The translations under genes were made by a program, and so were the position numbers. Under the pieces are notes generated by a model. That model was not told where the DNA came from and did not search any database. It saw only the letters and a list, made by a program, of their open reading frames with translations. This document shows positions 42,201 to 48,190 of a DNA stretch of 64,000 nt, in pieces; position 1 is the first letter of the stretch, and every line of letters starts with the position of its first letter. The DNA comes from Eucommia ulmoides. Taxonomy: Eukaryota > Streptophyta > Magnoliopsida > Garryales > Eucommiaceae. The stretch spans positions 46,280,397 to 46,344,396 of the forward strand of contig CM028330.1 in the NCBI GenBank assembly GCA_016647705.1, in the 5' to 3' direction.

Positions 42201-44451
42201 TTCTAGCTTTCTCATGAGAATATGACATCAGCTAGTTTTTTTAAACCAAACTACTTTGAATCCATAGTCTCTTACGGCTTATTTAGTTGGATAGAATGGA
42301 ATGAGAGAAGAAATTGAATGGATTTATCAGTGGAATCACTATTCCATTATCTTGTTTGGTTGTTATGAAATAAGAGAAAAAATAGAATGATGAAACATAA
42401 CAAATTCTTATAATGCTCTTTTAGATATGAATTTTGAATATATATCTAATAATGGATTATTTAAAAAAATGACTACAAAAATAGATTATTTCTAATAATA
42501 GGGATGAGCTTTTGGGAATGAGCTTTTGTGGAAATTGTTTTTTGTATCTAGCTGGTTGAGTTGATTCTAGCTTATGAACTATAGAATTCAATTACATCAT
42601 CTTTCATTTCAATAGAATTAAATTTTTTATTCCATTGAACAACCAAATAAGGGAATCGGAATCGATGGTGGAATGGTAATTCCATTTCATCCCGATTCCG
42701 TTCAACCAGACGAGTCGTTATAGTCAGATGGTTTAGTTTTCATCGATTGATTGCTTAGCAAATGATGTCATAAATTTTTAGTTTCCTATATAAAGATGGA
42801 AGAAATAGTATAAGTGACTTGCCGACAACTTAGGGCTTGCATTTATCTATTTAATTTGTCCATTTGGTGCATGTTCAAAGTTTAGTTTAATCTACAACAG
42901 TAATGCATAGTGCGTGGATGATGGGTCTTGGCTTTTAATCTACGAAATTGCAAAACTTAGGGCGTGTTTGATAACAAATTTTAAGAGTATAAAACTTAGG
43001 GCATGTTTGATAACAATTTTTTAGAGTTGAAAATTAAGTGCTAAAATTAAAAGTATTGAATTTATTAGGTGTTGGATATATTAAGTATTTAATCTTTTAA
43101 TACTTTTAACTTCAAAAAATTAACTTTTCACACATTTTTGTTCTTAAAATAATTTTACAACTTCATTTTTCTAAAATGTTCTCTCTCTACAACTTTCACT
43201 CTATTTTTTCTCAATTTAGTATTTTCTTTATCTCAAATTTTTTTTATATAACTTTTTCTGTGAGATTTTTCAGTACCGGTGTAAAATATTAGTTGTAATA
43301 GTTAAATGTTTTTTGGTATTAAGTGATATGTGTTAAAAAATTAAAGTGGCATTTGGTACGTGGGATTCAAGATGGGATTGAAATGGCCATGGGAATGGTC
43401 ATTCTATTCTTATGTTTGATACATGGGATTCAATCTCATTTCCATTACCAAAGAATCGATAATCCCACAAAGTATGGGATTAATTTCTGGCAAAAAAATG
43501 AGACTAAATATAAAGCAAATATTTGAATTCGAATGAAATTTAATTAAATTAACTATTATACCATTTGAAAATTCAATTAAATTATTATTTTGCCCTTTGA
43601 TATTATTCAAATACCACGTGTAATCTCTTTCGTCACCAAACATAGGAATGATAATGACCATTTTATTACCATACTAATTCTAATCCTATTGTCATTCCAT
43701 TCCAGCATACCAAACGCGACGTAAGTGAATCACACATTACCTAAAATTTGAACAATTTCTGAGTGATTATATTTTAAGTGATTGTTTAATTTGTTGTCAA
43801 AGACACTTAATTTGATAAATATTTAATGAATTAAGTTTTAAGTACTTAATTGTGTTACCAAACGGACCTTACTTTTCCAGGAAAAGATGAGAAAATGTCG
43901 GAACTCTATTTCAAATAGCAGTACAATATTTCATTTAAGACGCTTGTACACTGCTCGATATTCACATTTCTCAAGTTTTCACCTATAACCTGATTTCTAC
44001 TTCAGTCATTTAACTACCACTTGGAACTTCCCCCTCAAATTATGAAATTTGTGTTTCTTTGGGTCTAATCGTTGATGTACAATTATGTGCATTGGAAAAA
44101 AAAAAAAAAAAAAGGGGAAGAAAAACCTTAATCGATGCTTATGCATAGGACTGATAAAATGCCATTATATGCACCAAAAAATGTCAGTTGAGTCGAATTT
44201 CAAAAAATTGATAGCTTCAGAAGCAAAATAGAATTTGGGGTGGGCTTAAAACTGTACTTTATCTAGAGGGAAAAAAAAATATGTGCCATGCTGATGTGAA
44301 AATTTGTGATTGTATGGTTGTATATTGGTAGGGGAGGGAGCAGACTGGAACAGAACCATCTTGTGATGATGGCCAACATAATGAAGTTCTTGAGGAGTTT
44401 TCAGATAGCTTTGTGCAGTGGGTAACCCATGGAGAGACGCTCTGCTATTGA
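2561..44451 (+). CDS. SAC: SAC-domain phosphoinositide phosphatase (plant SAC1-SAC5 subgroup), 16 coding exons
   Basis: Predicted polyphosphoinositide phosphatase. Plant members of this subgroup act on PI(3,5)P2 at vacuolar or endomembrane surfaces (family knowledge). Coding exons are 2561-2707, 10588-10792, 10881-11046, 11550-11772, 12267-12343, 26311-26498, 26574-26671, 26847-26980, 27102-27230, 28167-28554, 30149-30270, 33586-33699, 34119-34286, 40364-40522, 42070-42178 and 44332-44451. They sum to 2547 nt, 848 residues plus TGA, with every phase consistent. The start is the first ATG in the exon 1 frame. The Sac domain runs from about residue 40 to 590, with [10 protein letters not shown] at 314-323 and the catalytic [12 protein letters not shown], Cys about 518 and Arg about 524. 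The C-terminal third is Ser/Asn/Glu-rich and ends [13 protein letters not shown]. Length is between Arabidopsis SAC2-5 (about 800) and SAC1 (about 910). Which SAC paralogue it is cannot be settled here. The ORF is intact although the introns hold about 38 kb, mostly transposons. Confidence 0.93.
2708..4179 (+). other. SAC intron 1, 5' part
   Basis: Non-coding and AT-rich. Short phrases such as GTAATTTAGCATGGTC recur in diverged form at about 3235, 3352 and 4165. A 130-codon open frame at 3437-3829 has no recognisable domain and is treated as chance or decayed repeat sequence. Confidence 0.5.
4180..7760 (-). mobile_element. Degenerate L1-type LINE, antisense in SAC intron 1
   Basis: Read on the minus strand, fragments follow the order of a plant non-LTR element. 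A possible ORF1 tail lies near 7760-7240. The endonuclease opening [11 protein letters not shown] is at about 7040. RT pieces such as [12 protein letters not shown] and VEIKKAYDS in shifted frames are at about 5360-5544. The post-RT block [19 protein letters not shown] is at 4700, and [11 protein letters not shown] is at 4310. Many stops and frameshifts are present, and the RT FADD-type motif near 5070 is not recognisable. No poly(A) tail or target duplication was found, so both ends are approximate. It is dead. Confidence 0.75.
7761..8554 (+). other. SAC intron 1, spacer between two LINEs
   Basis: No gene. Phrases like ATGTCT and ATATTCTCT recur irregularly between about 8220 and 8410. The boundary with the LINE on the left is uncertain. 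Confidence 0.4.
8555..9695 (+). mobile_element. RTE-type LINE remnant (3' half), sense orientation
   Basis: Diverged pieces of the usual plant RTE reverse transcriptase are seen in order: a [16 protein letters not shown] block near 8725, the catalytic block [12 protein letters not shown] at 9006-9041 and [11 protein letters not shown] at about 9070. After an internal deletion come [13 protein letters not shown] and [10 protein letters not shown] near 9460-9560, and [10 protein letters not shown] near 9630. The 3' end has the usual short TTGTTGTTG run at about 9675. It has many stops and is not functional. Confidence 0.8.
9696..10587 (+). other. SAC intron 1, 3' end
   Basis: No gene. It includes a 20-base C homopolymer at 10250-10269 and AT-rich sequence with repeated GGTAATTTGGAAAAGTTT phrases at about 10010-10075. 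It ends at acceptor GTTGCAG before exon 2. Confidence 0.5.
10250..10269. repeat. Poly(C) tract, 20 bases
   Basis: Uninterrupted run of C in the intron. The exact length may reflect sequencing or assembly error. Confidence 0.8.
10588..10792 (+). CDS. SAC: SAC exon 2 (residues 50-118)
   Basis: Acceptor GTTGCAG and donor GTATGT. Encodes [20 protein letters not shown] and ends in [11 protein letters not shown], the start of the Sac domain. It ends with one base of codon 118. Confidence 0.92.
10881..11046 (+). CDS. SAC: SAC exon 3 (residues 118-173)
   Basis: Acceptor TTTCTAG and donor GTTACT. Encodes [20 protein letters not shown] and ends NARNENR. The exon ends with two bases of codon 173. Confidence 0.92.
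11047..11549 (+). other. SAC intron 3
   Basis: GT-AG intron of 503 nt. No insertion or other feature recognised. Confidence 0.85.
11550..11772 (+). CDS. SAC: SAC exon 4 (residues 173-247)
   Basis: Acceptor GGCACAG. Encodes [20 protein letters not shown] through [13 protein letters not shown] to VYGFFKQ, strongly conserved Sac-domain blocks. The donor is CAG|GCAAGT, a GC donor rather than GT. Phase 0. Confidence 0.92.
11773..12266 (+). other. SAC intron 4, GC-AG type
   Basis: The donor is AAGCAG|GCAAGT and the acceptor ATTCCAG|GCG. Using the nearest GT (GTGTTA at 11777) would break the frame. The GC donor gives [19 protein letters not shown], as expected for the family. The rest of the donor is a strong match to the U1 consensus, as is typical for GC introns. 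Confidence 0.85.
12267..12343 (+). CDS. SAC: SAC exon 5 (residues 248-273)
   Basis: Acceptor ATTCCAG and donor GTGAGA. Encodes [20 protein letters not shown] and then HYAGTR. It precedes a 14 kb intron. Confidence 0.92.
12344..13320 (+). other. SAC intron 5, 5' part
   Basis: No gene. It contains a TA-rich palindrome at 12483-12522. The rest is plain intronic sequence. Confidence 0.5.
12483..12522. repeat. TA-rich 40-bp palindrome
   Basis: Alternating TA tract on each side of a central GTATGTACATAC. The two 20-bp arms are exact reverse complements centred at 12502/12503. Confidence 0.8.
13321..15489 (+). other. SAC intron 5: repeat-like block with a TATA-type palindrome
   Basis: No gene recognised. 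CCTATATATAGG at 13656-13667 looks like an LTR-type TATA box and is followed by a 22-base G run at 13675-13696. The surrounding style suggests an old LTR remnant, but neither LTR ends nor a target duplication could be defined. An AT-rich stretch covers 14160-14590. Confidence 0.35.
13675..13696. repeat. Poly(G) tract, 22 bases
   Basis: Uninterrupted G run 7 nt after the palindrome CCTATATATAGG. Its length is uncertain for technical reasons. Confidence 0.8.
15490..16560 (-). mobile_element. L1-type LINE 3' fragment (zf-RVT region), antisense
   Basis: On the minus strand, shifting frames give the usual C-terminal order of plant LINE polyproteins. These are [13 protein letters not shown] (about 16530), [12 protein letters not shown] (about 16410), [20 protein letters not shown] (about 15930), then [11 protein letters not shown] and a [13 protein letters not shown] block near 15720-15810. 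Only the post-RT end is present. It is interrupted by stops and a short C-rich run at 15876-15889. Edges are approximate. Confidence 0.65.
16561..18748 (+). other. SAC intron 5, middle spacer
   Basis: No gene or clear element. A near-tandem phrase (GCCTTCTAGG and GCCTTCTGGG, followed by GCAT) occurs at 16621 and 16682. A T-rich then G-rich run lies at 18040-18090. Several moderate open frames show no recognisable domain. Confidence 0.4.
18754..18911 (-). repeat. 3' LTR of the intron 5 copia element
   Basis: 158 bp, bounded by TG and CA, with GTTAT target duplication on its left and a polypurine tract (as TCTCCCTCAA on the + strand) on its right. Confidence 0.9.
19041..19352 (-). pseudogene. 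Copia RNase H domain
   Basis: Contains [33 protein letters not shown] and KRTKHIEV, the usual copia RNase H blocks. The [11 protein letters not shown] tail continues in another frame at about 18975-19015, so a frameshift separates them. Confidence 0.85.
19584..20463 (-). pseudogene. Copia reverse transcriptase, frameshifted
   Basis: Two frames. 20463-20101 carries [26 protein letters not shown] and [12 protein letters not shown]. 20033-19584 carries [16 protein letters not shown] and the catalytic [12 protein letters not shown]. The join near 20035-20100 is broken, so no intact RT exists. Confidence 0.88.
21401..21895 (-). pseudogene. Copia integrase domain
   Basis: Contains the zinc-site end [10 protein letters not shown], then [28 protein letters not shown] and [11 protein letters not shown], the core of a copia integrase. 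The usual QNGVVERKNRH reads [11 protein letters not shown]. Confidence 0.85.
21962..22370 (-). pseudogene. Copia protease region
   Basis: [15 protein letters not shown] near 22365-22325 holds the aspartic protease D-S-A triad, followed by [14 protein letters not shown]. The frame ends in a stop at 21962-21964, upstream of the integrase. Confidence 0.8.
22380..23966 (-). pseudogene. Copia gag, split by a DNA element
   Basis: Starts [20 protein letters not shown] at 23966. A TGA occurs just after, where TGG (the NW of NYLNW) is expected. [17 protein letters not shown] is at about 23490. The frame is then cut at 23378-22813 by a TIR element. It resumes in a Gly/Arg-rich stretch and zinc-knuckle remnant [15 protein letters not shown] near 22580-22625. 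Confidence 0.8.
22813..23378. mobile_element. hAT-like non-autonomous TIR element inside copia gag
   Basis: Starts TAGGGTTGGTCATGGGC and ends with the inverse of TAGGGATGGTTATGGGC. Both arms are rich in GGGCCGGGC-type blocks with an A-rich centre. Flanks are TTGTTCTT on the left and AATTTGTTCTT on the right, consistent with an 8-bp duplication with a small slip. It interrupts the gag frame between HSTTKN-like and [14 protein letters not shown] residues, so it inserted after the copia. No coding sequence of its own. Confidence 0.75.
24396..24553 (-). repeat. 5' LTR of the intron 5 copia element
   Basis: 158 bp, about 92 percent identical to the left copy by eye. Flanked by GTTAT on the right and by the primer-binding-like site (GCTCTCGATACCA on the + strand) on the left. 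Confidence 0.9.
24559..24981 (+). other. SAC intron 5, between copia and tandem repeats
   Basis: No gene. Intronic sequence that resumes the pre-insertion context after GTTAT. Confidence 0.5.
24982..25766 (+). repeat. Three-copy tandem duplication in SAC intron 5, 288-bp unit
   Basis: Units start with TTGTAGGGGYTTCTGGTCTAG at about 24992, 25191 and 25479. Units two and three are 288 bp apart and differ at about three positions by eye. The first unit is shorter (about 200 bp) and more diverged. The near-identity of the last two points to a recent duplication. It lies about 550 bp upstream of exon 6. Confidence 0.85.
25767..26310 (+). other. SAC intron 5, 3' end
   Basis: No gene. Normal intronic sequence with a T-run at about 26011-26022, closing at acceptor TTCGTAG. 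Confidence 0.5.
26311..26498 (+). CDS. SAC: SAC exon 6 (residues 273-336)
   Basis: Acceptor TTCGTAG and donor GTAAGT. Encodes [20 protein letters not shown], then the conserved [13 protein letters not shown] and LNLKPDIL. Confidence 0.93.
26574..26671 (+). CDS. SAC: SAC exon 7 (residues 336-368)
   Basis: Acceptor CTTTCAG and donor GTAAGG after a 75-nt intron. Encodes [20 protein letters not shown] and a final K. Confidence 0.93.
26847..26980 (+). CDS. SAC: SAC exon 8 (residues 369-413)
   Basis: Acceptor CAACAG and donor GTATCT. Encodes [20 protein letters not shown] and [14 protein letters not shown], a conserved Sac-domain block. Confidence 0.93.
27102..27230 (+). CDS. SAC: SAC exon 9 (residues 413-456)
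   Basis: Acceptor ATTTCAG and donor GTAAGT. Encodes [20 protein letters not shown] followed by [10 protein letters not shown] and CLKWPSFG. It is hydrophobic, which is usual for this part of the Sac domain. Confidence 0.9.
27231..28166 (+). other. SAC intron 9, with a possible 15-nt microexon
   Basis: GT-AG intron of 936 nt with no transposon seen. Within it, TTGCAG|CAACAGACACTGCAT|GTAGAG at 28057-28071 has both splice signals and is a multiple of three. It would add five residues (NRHCM) between FG and NVV without breaking the frame. No evidence that it is used. Confidence 0.35.
28167..28554 (+). CDS. SAC: SAC exon 10 (residues 456-585), catalytic exon
   Basis: Acceptor GATACAG and donor GTATCT. 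It starts with an acidic, Asn/Asp-rich linker (residues about 464-505). The catalytic [20 protein letters not shown] follows, with the CX5RT motif, Cys about 518. It ends [16 protein letters not shown]. The active-site residues are intact. Confidence 0.95.
28555..30148 (+). other. SAC intron 10
   Basis: 1594-nt GT-AG intron with no recognised element. It contains a perfect 18-bp palindrome at 29544-29561 and near-repeats of the phrase CTCTAAAAGGAAGGATT and TAGGTGATTG around 29035-29110. Confidence 0.5.
29544..29561. repeat. Perfect 18-bp palindrome
   Basis: CCTAGTTCGCGAACTAGG equals its own reverse complement. It is GC-rich relative to the surrounding intron. Function unknown. Confidence 0.85.
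30149..30270 (+). CDS. SAC: SAC exon 11 (residues 586-626)
   Basis: Acceptor TAAACAG and donor GTAAGT. Encodes [20 protein letters not shown] and then [19 protein letters not shown], the end of the Sac domain. Confidence 0.93.
30382..31090 (-). pseudogene. Truncated hAT transposase (BED zinc finger and following segment)
   Basis: Frame 31090-30644 begins [20 protein letters not shown] and has a BED-type finger, CNFC at about residues 28-31 with distal [11 protein letters not shown]. It ends in a Lys- and Asp/Glu-rich linker. Frame 30651-30382 continues in another register with [20 protein letters not shown] and [15 protein letters not shown], both standard in plant hAT proteins. The DDE catalytic region and C-terminal hAT domain are absent. 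Confidence 0.88.
31243..31852. mobile_element. Tourist/Harbinger-like element nested in the hAT, GC-rich core
   Basis: Ends GGTGGCGTTTGGTAACC and (inverted) GGCCCCGTTTGGTAACC, flanked by TTA at 31240-31242 and 31853-31855. A TTA/TAA duplication is usual for PIF/Harbinger and Tourist elements. About 190 bp in the centre (31440-31634) is extremely GC-rich and CpG-rich. No transposase. Open frames here are products of the GC-rich core. Confidence 0.8.
31860..32110. repeat. ACTGGAA-type minisatellite
   Basis: Irregular tandem units such as ACTGGAA, ACATGAA and ACCGAAGAACAG run on both sides of the nested Tourist-like element (also 31195-31240). They form part of the hAT interior that existed before the nested insertion. 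Confidence 0.7.
32796..33450. mobile_element. hAT-like non-autonomous element, (AACCAAA)-rich
   Basis: Left end AGGGATGTCAATGGTTCGG and right end, inverted, TAGGGATGGG, with internal GGTTTCGGTTTTGG-type repeats on both arms in opposite orientation. It includes a (TA)n tract at about 33203-33242. No coding sequence. The target duplication is not clear (GCAAGTGA versus ACGGTGAC). Confidence 0.5.
33586..33699 (+). CDS. SAC: SAC exon 12 (residues 626-664)
   Basis: Acceptor TGAGCAG and donor GTATGG. Encodes [20 protein letters not shown] and then a Ser/Asn-rich stretch. It follows a 3.3 kb intron with a hAT element. Confidence 0.92.
33700..34118 (+). other. SAC intron 12
   Basis: 419-nt GT-AG intron. 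Nothing else recognised. Confidence 0.8.
34119..34286 (+). CDS. SAC: SAC exon 13 (residues 664-720)
   Basis: Acceptor ATTTAG and donor GTTTGC. Encodes [20 protein letters not shown] and then a Ser/Glu-rich, probably disordered tail, ending CESDISFSR. Confidence 0.88.
34287..35302 (+). other. SAC intron 13, 5' part, with 39-bp tandem repeat
   Basis: No gene. TTCATATCTTGCTTTGAG followed by TTTCACCCATCTGATTTTTTT is duplicated head to tail at about 34428-34507. Confidence 0.6.
35308..35440 (+). repeat. Left LTR of the intron 13 copia, internally deleted
   Basis: Matches the right LTR except for a missing segment between TTTAATGAC and TAGGAGAAT. The 3' boundary is uncertain. Confidence 0.65.
36475..36660 (+). 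pseudogene. Copia gag remnant
   Basis: Encodes [20 protein letters not shown], a variant of the gag FLxGLNPxYxxxRxQIL block, then ends at stops. Confidence 0.6.
37527..37693 (+). mobile_element. Au-like SINE inside the copia element
   Basis: tRNA-related SINE with an A-box-like GGTACAATGGTACAGT, B-box-like GAGTTCAAATC and body GCGTACATCTGACTC. It ends GTGCACTGTGCTGCCCTTTT, as in the plant Au family. Flanked by an 18-bp duplication, ATGTTTGTTATTTCCTTC (37509-37526) and ATGTTTGTTATTCCCTTC (37694-37711), differing at one base. Confidence 0.9.
37723..38190 (+). pseudogene. Copia integrase remnant
   Basis: [12 protein letters not shown] gives the last zinc ligands, followed by [28 protein letters not shown] and (shifted) [10 protein letters not shown] and [11 protein letters not shown]. 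The upstream half of the zinc site is separated by the inserted SINE. Confidence 0.75.
38857..39917 (+). pseudogene. Copia RT and RNase H remnants
   Basis: Pieces in shifting frames: a [14 protein letters not shown] block near 38928, a [12 protein letters not shown] block near 39070, [15 protein letters not shown] at about 39395, [15 protein letters not shown] at about 39545, then [19 protein letters not shown] and [14 protein letters not shown] up to 39870. Not functional. Confidence 0.8.
39954..40170 (+). repeat. 108-bp tandem duplication across the copia polypurine tract and LTR start
   Basis: CTTCTTCAGTTAACTATTGG starts at 39954 and again at 40062. Each unit carries the last internal sequence, the polypurine tract and the first about 40 bp of the LTR. 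The copies are nearly identical. Confidence 0.85.
40126..40317 (+). repeat. Right LTR of the intron 13 copia
   Basis: Preceded by a polypurine tract GAGGGAGAG. It carries the 60-bp segment missing on the left, and is preceded by a second partial copy (see the tandem duplication). Confidence 0.7.
40364..40522 (+). CDS. SAC: SAC exon 14 (residues 720-773)
   Basis: Acceptor GGTGTAG and donor GTAAAT. Encodes [20 protein letters not shown] and then [19 protein letters not shown], a block conserved near the C terminus of plant SAC1-5. Confidence 0.92.
40523..42069 (+). other. SAC intron 14, with a Tourist-like element end
   Basis: No gene. A (CTT)n run at about 40924-40953 leads into a region (about 40970-41244) similar to 45720-45982, ending AAACGTAGCG|TAA. 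Other notable tracts are a C run at about 41885-41894 and a 22-base T run at 42001. Confidence 0.5.
40918..41244. mobile_element. Tourist-like element fragment (copy A)
   Basis: Contains AATCCCTTTTGTCACCAAACG, GGAATGGTAATGACCATT and runs of ATTCCATTCC, and ends CGTACTAAACGTAGCG followed by TAA. It aligns by eye over about 330 bp with 45650-45982. The left terminus is not defined. Confidence 0.6.
42070..42178 (+). CDS. SAC: SAC exon 15 (residues 773-809)
   Basis: Acceptor TTGTAG and donor GTCAGT. Encodes [20 protein letters not shown] and then [13 protein letters not shown]. Phase 0 at the end. Confidence 0.88.
42275..42717. mobile_element. Tourist-like MITE in SAC intron 15
   Basis: Flanked by TTA (42272-42274, 42718-42720). 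Left end CGGCTTATTTAGTTGGATAG and right end, inverted, CGACTCGTCTGGTTGAACGG are imperfect inverted repeats. About 440 bp, non-coding, 97 nt after exon 15. Confidence 0.7.
42960..43868. mobile_element. Outer Tourist-like element with nested copy, SAC intron 15
   Basis: Flanked by TTA (42957-42959, 43869-43871). Ends are GGGCGTGTTTGATAACA and, inverted, GGTCCGTTTGGTAACACAA. The left end is duplicated about 40 bp later (GGGCATGTTTGATAACA). A second element is inserted at 43345-43721. Confidence 0.7.
43345..43721. mobile_element. Inner Tourist-like element
   Basis: TAA on both sides (43342-43344, 43722-43724). Ends AGTGGCATTTGGTACG and, inverted, CGTCGCGTTTGGTATG. 377 bp, non-coding, with GGAATGGTCATT-type blocks shared with copies at 41 and 45.9 kb. 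Confidence 0.75.
44332..44451 (+). CDS. SAC: SAC exon 16 (residues 810-848 and stop)
   Basis: Acceptor TTGGTAG. Encodes a short acidic segment and the terminal [17 protein letters not shown] with stop TGA at 44449-44451. This tail matches the C terminus of the SAC1-5 subgroup. Confidence 0.9.
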   Translation, partial: GREQTGTEPSCDDGQHNEVLEEFSDSFVQWVTHGETLCY

Positions 44452-44533
44452 ATTTCGAACATTAGCCCTTCAATTGCCAGGGGCGGCGATTCGTATAACC
44501 GTAGAAGAAGAGGTAATGGAAACTAGAAGCAGA

Positions 44534-44660
<127 letters not shown>

Positions 44661-45649
44661 TTCTACACCTTCTCAAGGGGACTACCCTCCTCGCCATCGC
44701 GATCACGATCACGATCACGTGGAAAGAGTAAATAGGCAACACTTATTAAGATTCTTTATGGAGCTCACTTGTTTAATTTTTTTTTCTTTCAACTAGTTTA
44801 TGAACTGTAGTTTTTGATGTTGTAAATATGTACAATGGGAGCTCCAATGTTAAAAAGTTTTTTAGGTCATTGATTCTTTTATTTCCCCTTCCACTCTTTG
44901 TGATCATGCAAGAACTGCCAAAAGACATGTCTCAGGCATGAAGTTCTAAACCCTCTATTGTTGTTCCCACTGTGTAATAATAGATGATATGCTATTATGG
45001 CAATTGTACCTTCCTTGTTCATTTTGCAGTTGAAATTCTCTCTTGAAATACTTCAATTGTCGAAAATAAATAATAAATAAACAAGAACCTGATTGCTTCT
45101 CGTGTAAAAGGGCTATGATTCGTAGGCATTGAATCCATTCACTTTAAACCACATTCACTTTGTTACATCGGATTTGGATTTCAAGCATAAATAGGATTAA
45201 AGTTTATTTCCATTACCAAGGATTTTCTAATCGCCCAAAATATAGAATTTTAACTAATCTCAAGATAAATTTAGTATTAGTTAAATCCTAATTACATAGC
45301 ATTAAGTTTTAATATTTCATCGATCAAAAAATGTGACAAAATACTAATTAAATATTAAAACATAAATAAAATTTAATTAAATTACTATTTTGCATTTTGA
45401 AAATTTAATTAAATTGTTATCTAAAGAATATTTTCTTGAATTTTTATTTTTTATTTGCTTTTATACTTTCCTCTCCTTCCTCCCTACGTCATTTTCTCTG
45501 GAGAGAATTTGACGCTGGTAGTCGGTGTTGGACTCTCTCTCACTCTCTCTCATCTTCTTACTAATCCCTTCAACCCTTCACTAGTACCAACACCACTACC
45601 CGCAAGTAACACCAATGCCTAACCCCCGGTGGTAACACCCACTATCCAC

Positions 45650-45982
45650 TGCATCCCTCCTCCTTATCTTCTTCTTCTTTACACACACACACACACACAC
45701 ACATGTGTGTGTATTTACCTCTTATTTGGAACTTTATTTGCTATGTTCGAATATTTTTTAATTAAAAAAAATATATGTTTTCAAATGGAAATTTTATTTT
45801 ACAGAGGCATGTATTTCAATACTAATCAAATATTGAAATGAGAACGATCATTCTAATACCACCTCTAATCCCTTTTGTCACCAAATATGGGAATGGTAAT
45901 GATCACTCTAATCCATTACCATAGTAATTCCAATTATATTGTTATTCCATTATATTTCATTTCAGTGTACCAAAAGCAACGT
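45650..45982. mobile_element. Tourist-like element fragment (copy B)
   Basis: Same family as 40918-41244, with AATCCCTTTTGTCACCAAAT and GGGAATGGTAATGATCA. It ends GTGTACCAAAAGCAACG followed by TAA. A (CA)n run replaces the CTT run of copy A at 45681-45702. Left end unclear; a diverged inverted partner may start near 45160. Confidence 0.6.
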
Positions 45983-46989
45983 AATAGAATAACTTAAACT
46001 AAGAAGGATGTACACTTCTCTTTGGTTACCCATACTCGTATTGGATATAAGGACACACATGTCAGACACACTTTATGGATGGATACGGACTGAACACGGA
46101 TTCTACATATTTAGATGTATCAAAGACGTATTAGGGAATCCTGAGACACATTGAAACACATTTTTTTTAAACTTAGGTCCCGTTTGTTAACGCAATTAAT
46201 TATTTAAAATTGAATGCGTTAAATATTTATCAAATTAACTACGTTTGATAATAAAATTAAGCAAACACTTATAAATAAGCACTACTTAAAAAATTGTTAA
46301 AAAATTTAAATGATATATGATTCACTCAATTTTTTTAACAATTATCACTTAATAGTATAAAATATTTAATTATCACAACCAATATTTTATGTCAATACTA
46401 TAAAATCTCACAAAAAAAAAATTATAGATAGAGAAAATATTATATTTAGAAAAAATAGAGAGATAAAGTTGTAGAGAGAATATTTTAGAAAATAAAATTA
46501 TAAAAATTATTTTAGGAAAAAAAAATTGTAAAAAAAAATTGAAGTTAAAAGTATTAAAAATTTGAATATTTAATATATTTAGCACTTAATAAATTCAACA
46601 TTTAAAATTTTCAACGCTTAAAATTTAGGGCAAAATATATTTTAAACCCTTCAACTATTGACACATTTTTATGTAGTCTTCTTAAATTTATTCATTTCAT
46701 TTTAAACCCTTTAAGTATGAAGGTGGTTTTAAAATGTCATTCTGTTAAATTTTTCATCCAATCTAACATAAATTTTATTCTTTGAGGGTATAATGATCTT
46801 TTTTATTAATTTTTTTTTTCTTTTTTTTTTCTTAGCTTTTTTTCTTTTTTCCCCGAAGCCCTCCTCCTCTCTCTCCCTCCCTCCCTCCCCTGCCGCCAGT
46901 GTGTTTACCCACTGTTTAACAGAGAACAGGGGGTGCGTTCACCCCCTGTTAAACACCAAGACTCTCCAAACACTGGATAACCCTTTGAG

Positions 46990-47255
46990 AAATATGTTTG
47001 TGCATATCTGTATTTATTTTGTCTCCACTAGGACCACAACTTATACAGAAATGATGAAACAAGGGGTAGCCATGCCCAGCTAGAAGAATGCCAAATTACT
47101 GCAATGATGTGCATGCAACACTTAAACATATCATGGAACAAATAAACAACCCAGAGACAATGACAAATTCCAGTAAAAGCAGAAAGCAGGATAGGAAAAA
47201 CTAAGCAACCTTTGTAATCATTTGAAGCAATGCAACTTGGGCCTCCACATAAGGC
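46990..47255 (-). pseudogene. Captured host-gene fragment, two exon-like pieces
   Basis: On the minus strand, TTATGTGCAG precedes an exon-like piece (about 47255-47211) reading PYVEAQVALLQMITK, followed by a GT donor-like GGTTGC. A 120-nt T-rich intron-like stretch ends TTCTTCTAG before CTGGGCATGGC (about 47082), which reads LGMATPCFIISV then a stop. The source gene is not recognised. The exon calls are inference from splice-like signals. Confidence 0.5.
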
Positions 47256-47715
47256 TGCACATAAAGAAAAAAATACTAAAAGTTGTAGAGAAGCATAAAG
47301 TCTAGCAGCGCATTAAGACTGAACACCTGGGCCTGAGGCAACCCTACTGTAGGTGCTCTGATGATGCTTAATTTGAAATGCTAATGAAAATTGAAAGGAA
47401 ATACTGCATTATGAAAATTTAAAACTTATGAATACACACACACACACACACACATATATATACACATACATACAAAGTTACATAGGCACACACATACATA
47501 TATTAGTGCCAAGTCCAAAAAGTTGGGAAAATAAAACAAGTTGATACGATATTTTTTTTTTCCTCCGATGGGAAGACGTTACAACACACCCTCTGTTTGA
47601 CAGAGGGTGAACACACTGGCGGCAGAGGGAGAGGGGGGAGAGAGAGAGAGAGGGGAGGGGTTCAGTGAAGAAGGCAAGGGAAAAAAAAAAGAAGGTAAAA
47701 AGACCATTATGTACC

Positions 47716-48157
47716 TAGGGGTGGACATGGGCCGAGCCAGACTTTAGCTAGGTTATTAAAAAAAATACTAGGCCCTAGCCCGGCATGACTCTATAATCGG
47801 GCTTTACTTCCATGCCCAAGCCTGACCCTATAAAAAAAATTCAAGCCCAAGCTAGGCCCTATAATTTTTTTTTTTTTTTTAAATAAACACTAAAATATAA
47901 ACATAAACACTAAAACATAAAAGCGAATTATGACAAAGGCGAGACCCGCGACGAAGAAAAACAATTGACCGCGAACAAAATCGGCGAATAAAAACGATCG
48001 ACAACAAAGGAATGTGATAGACGTACGGCAGCATCGAGGAAATACAGGCAGGGAGAGATGGAGGTTTTGGGAATGAAGAGGAATGAAGATTGAAAAGGCA
48101 GGTACGAGACGATAAGCGACAGATGAAATTAAATGAACTAGGTCTGGGTTTGTTTGA

Positions 48158-48190
<33 letters not shown>

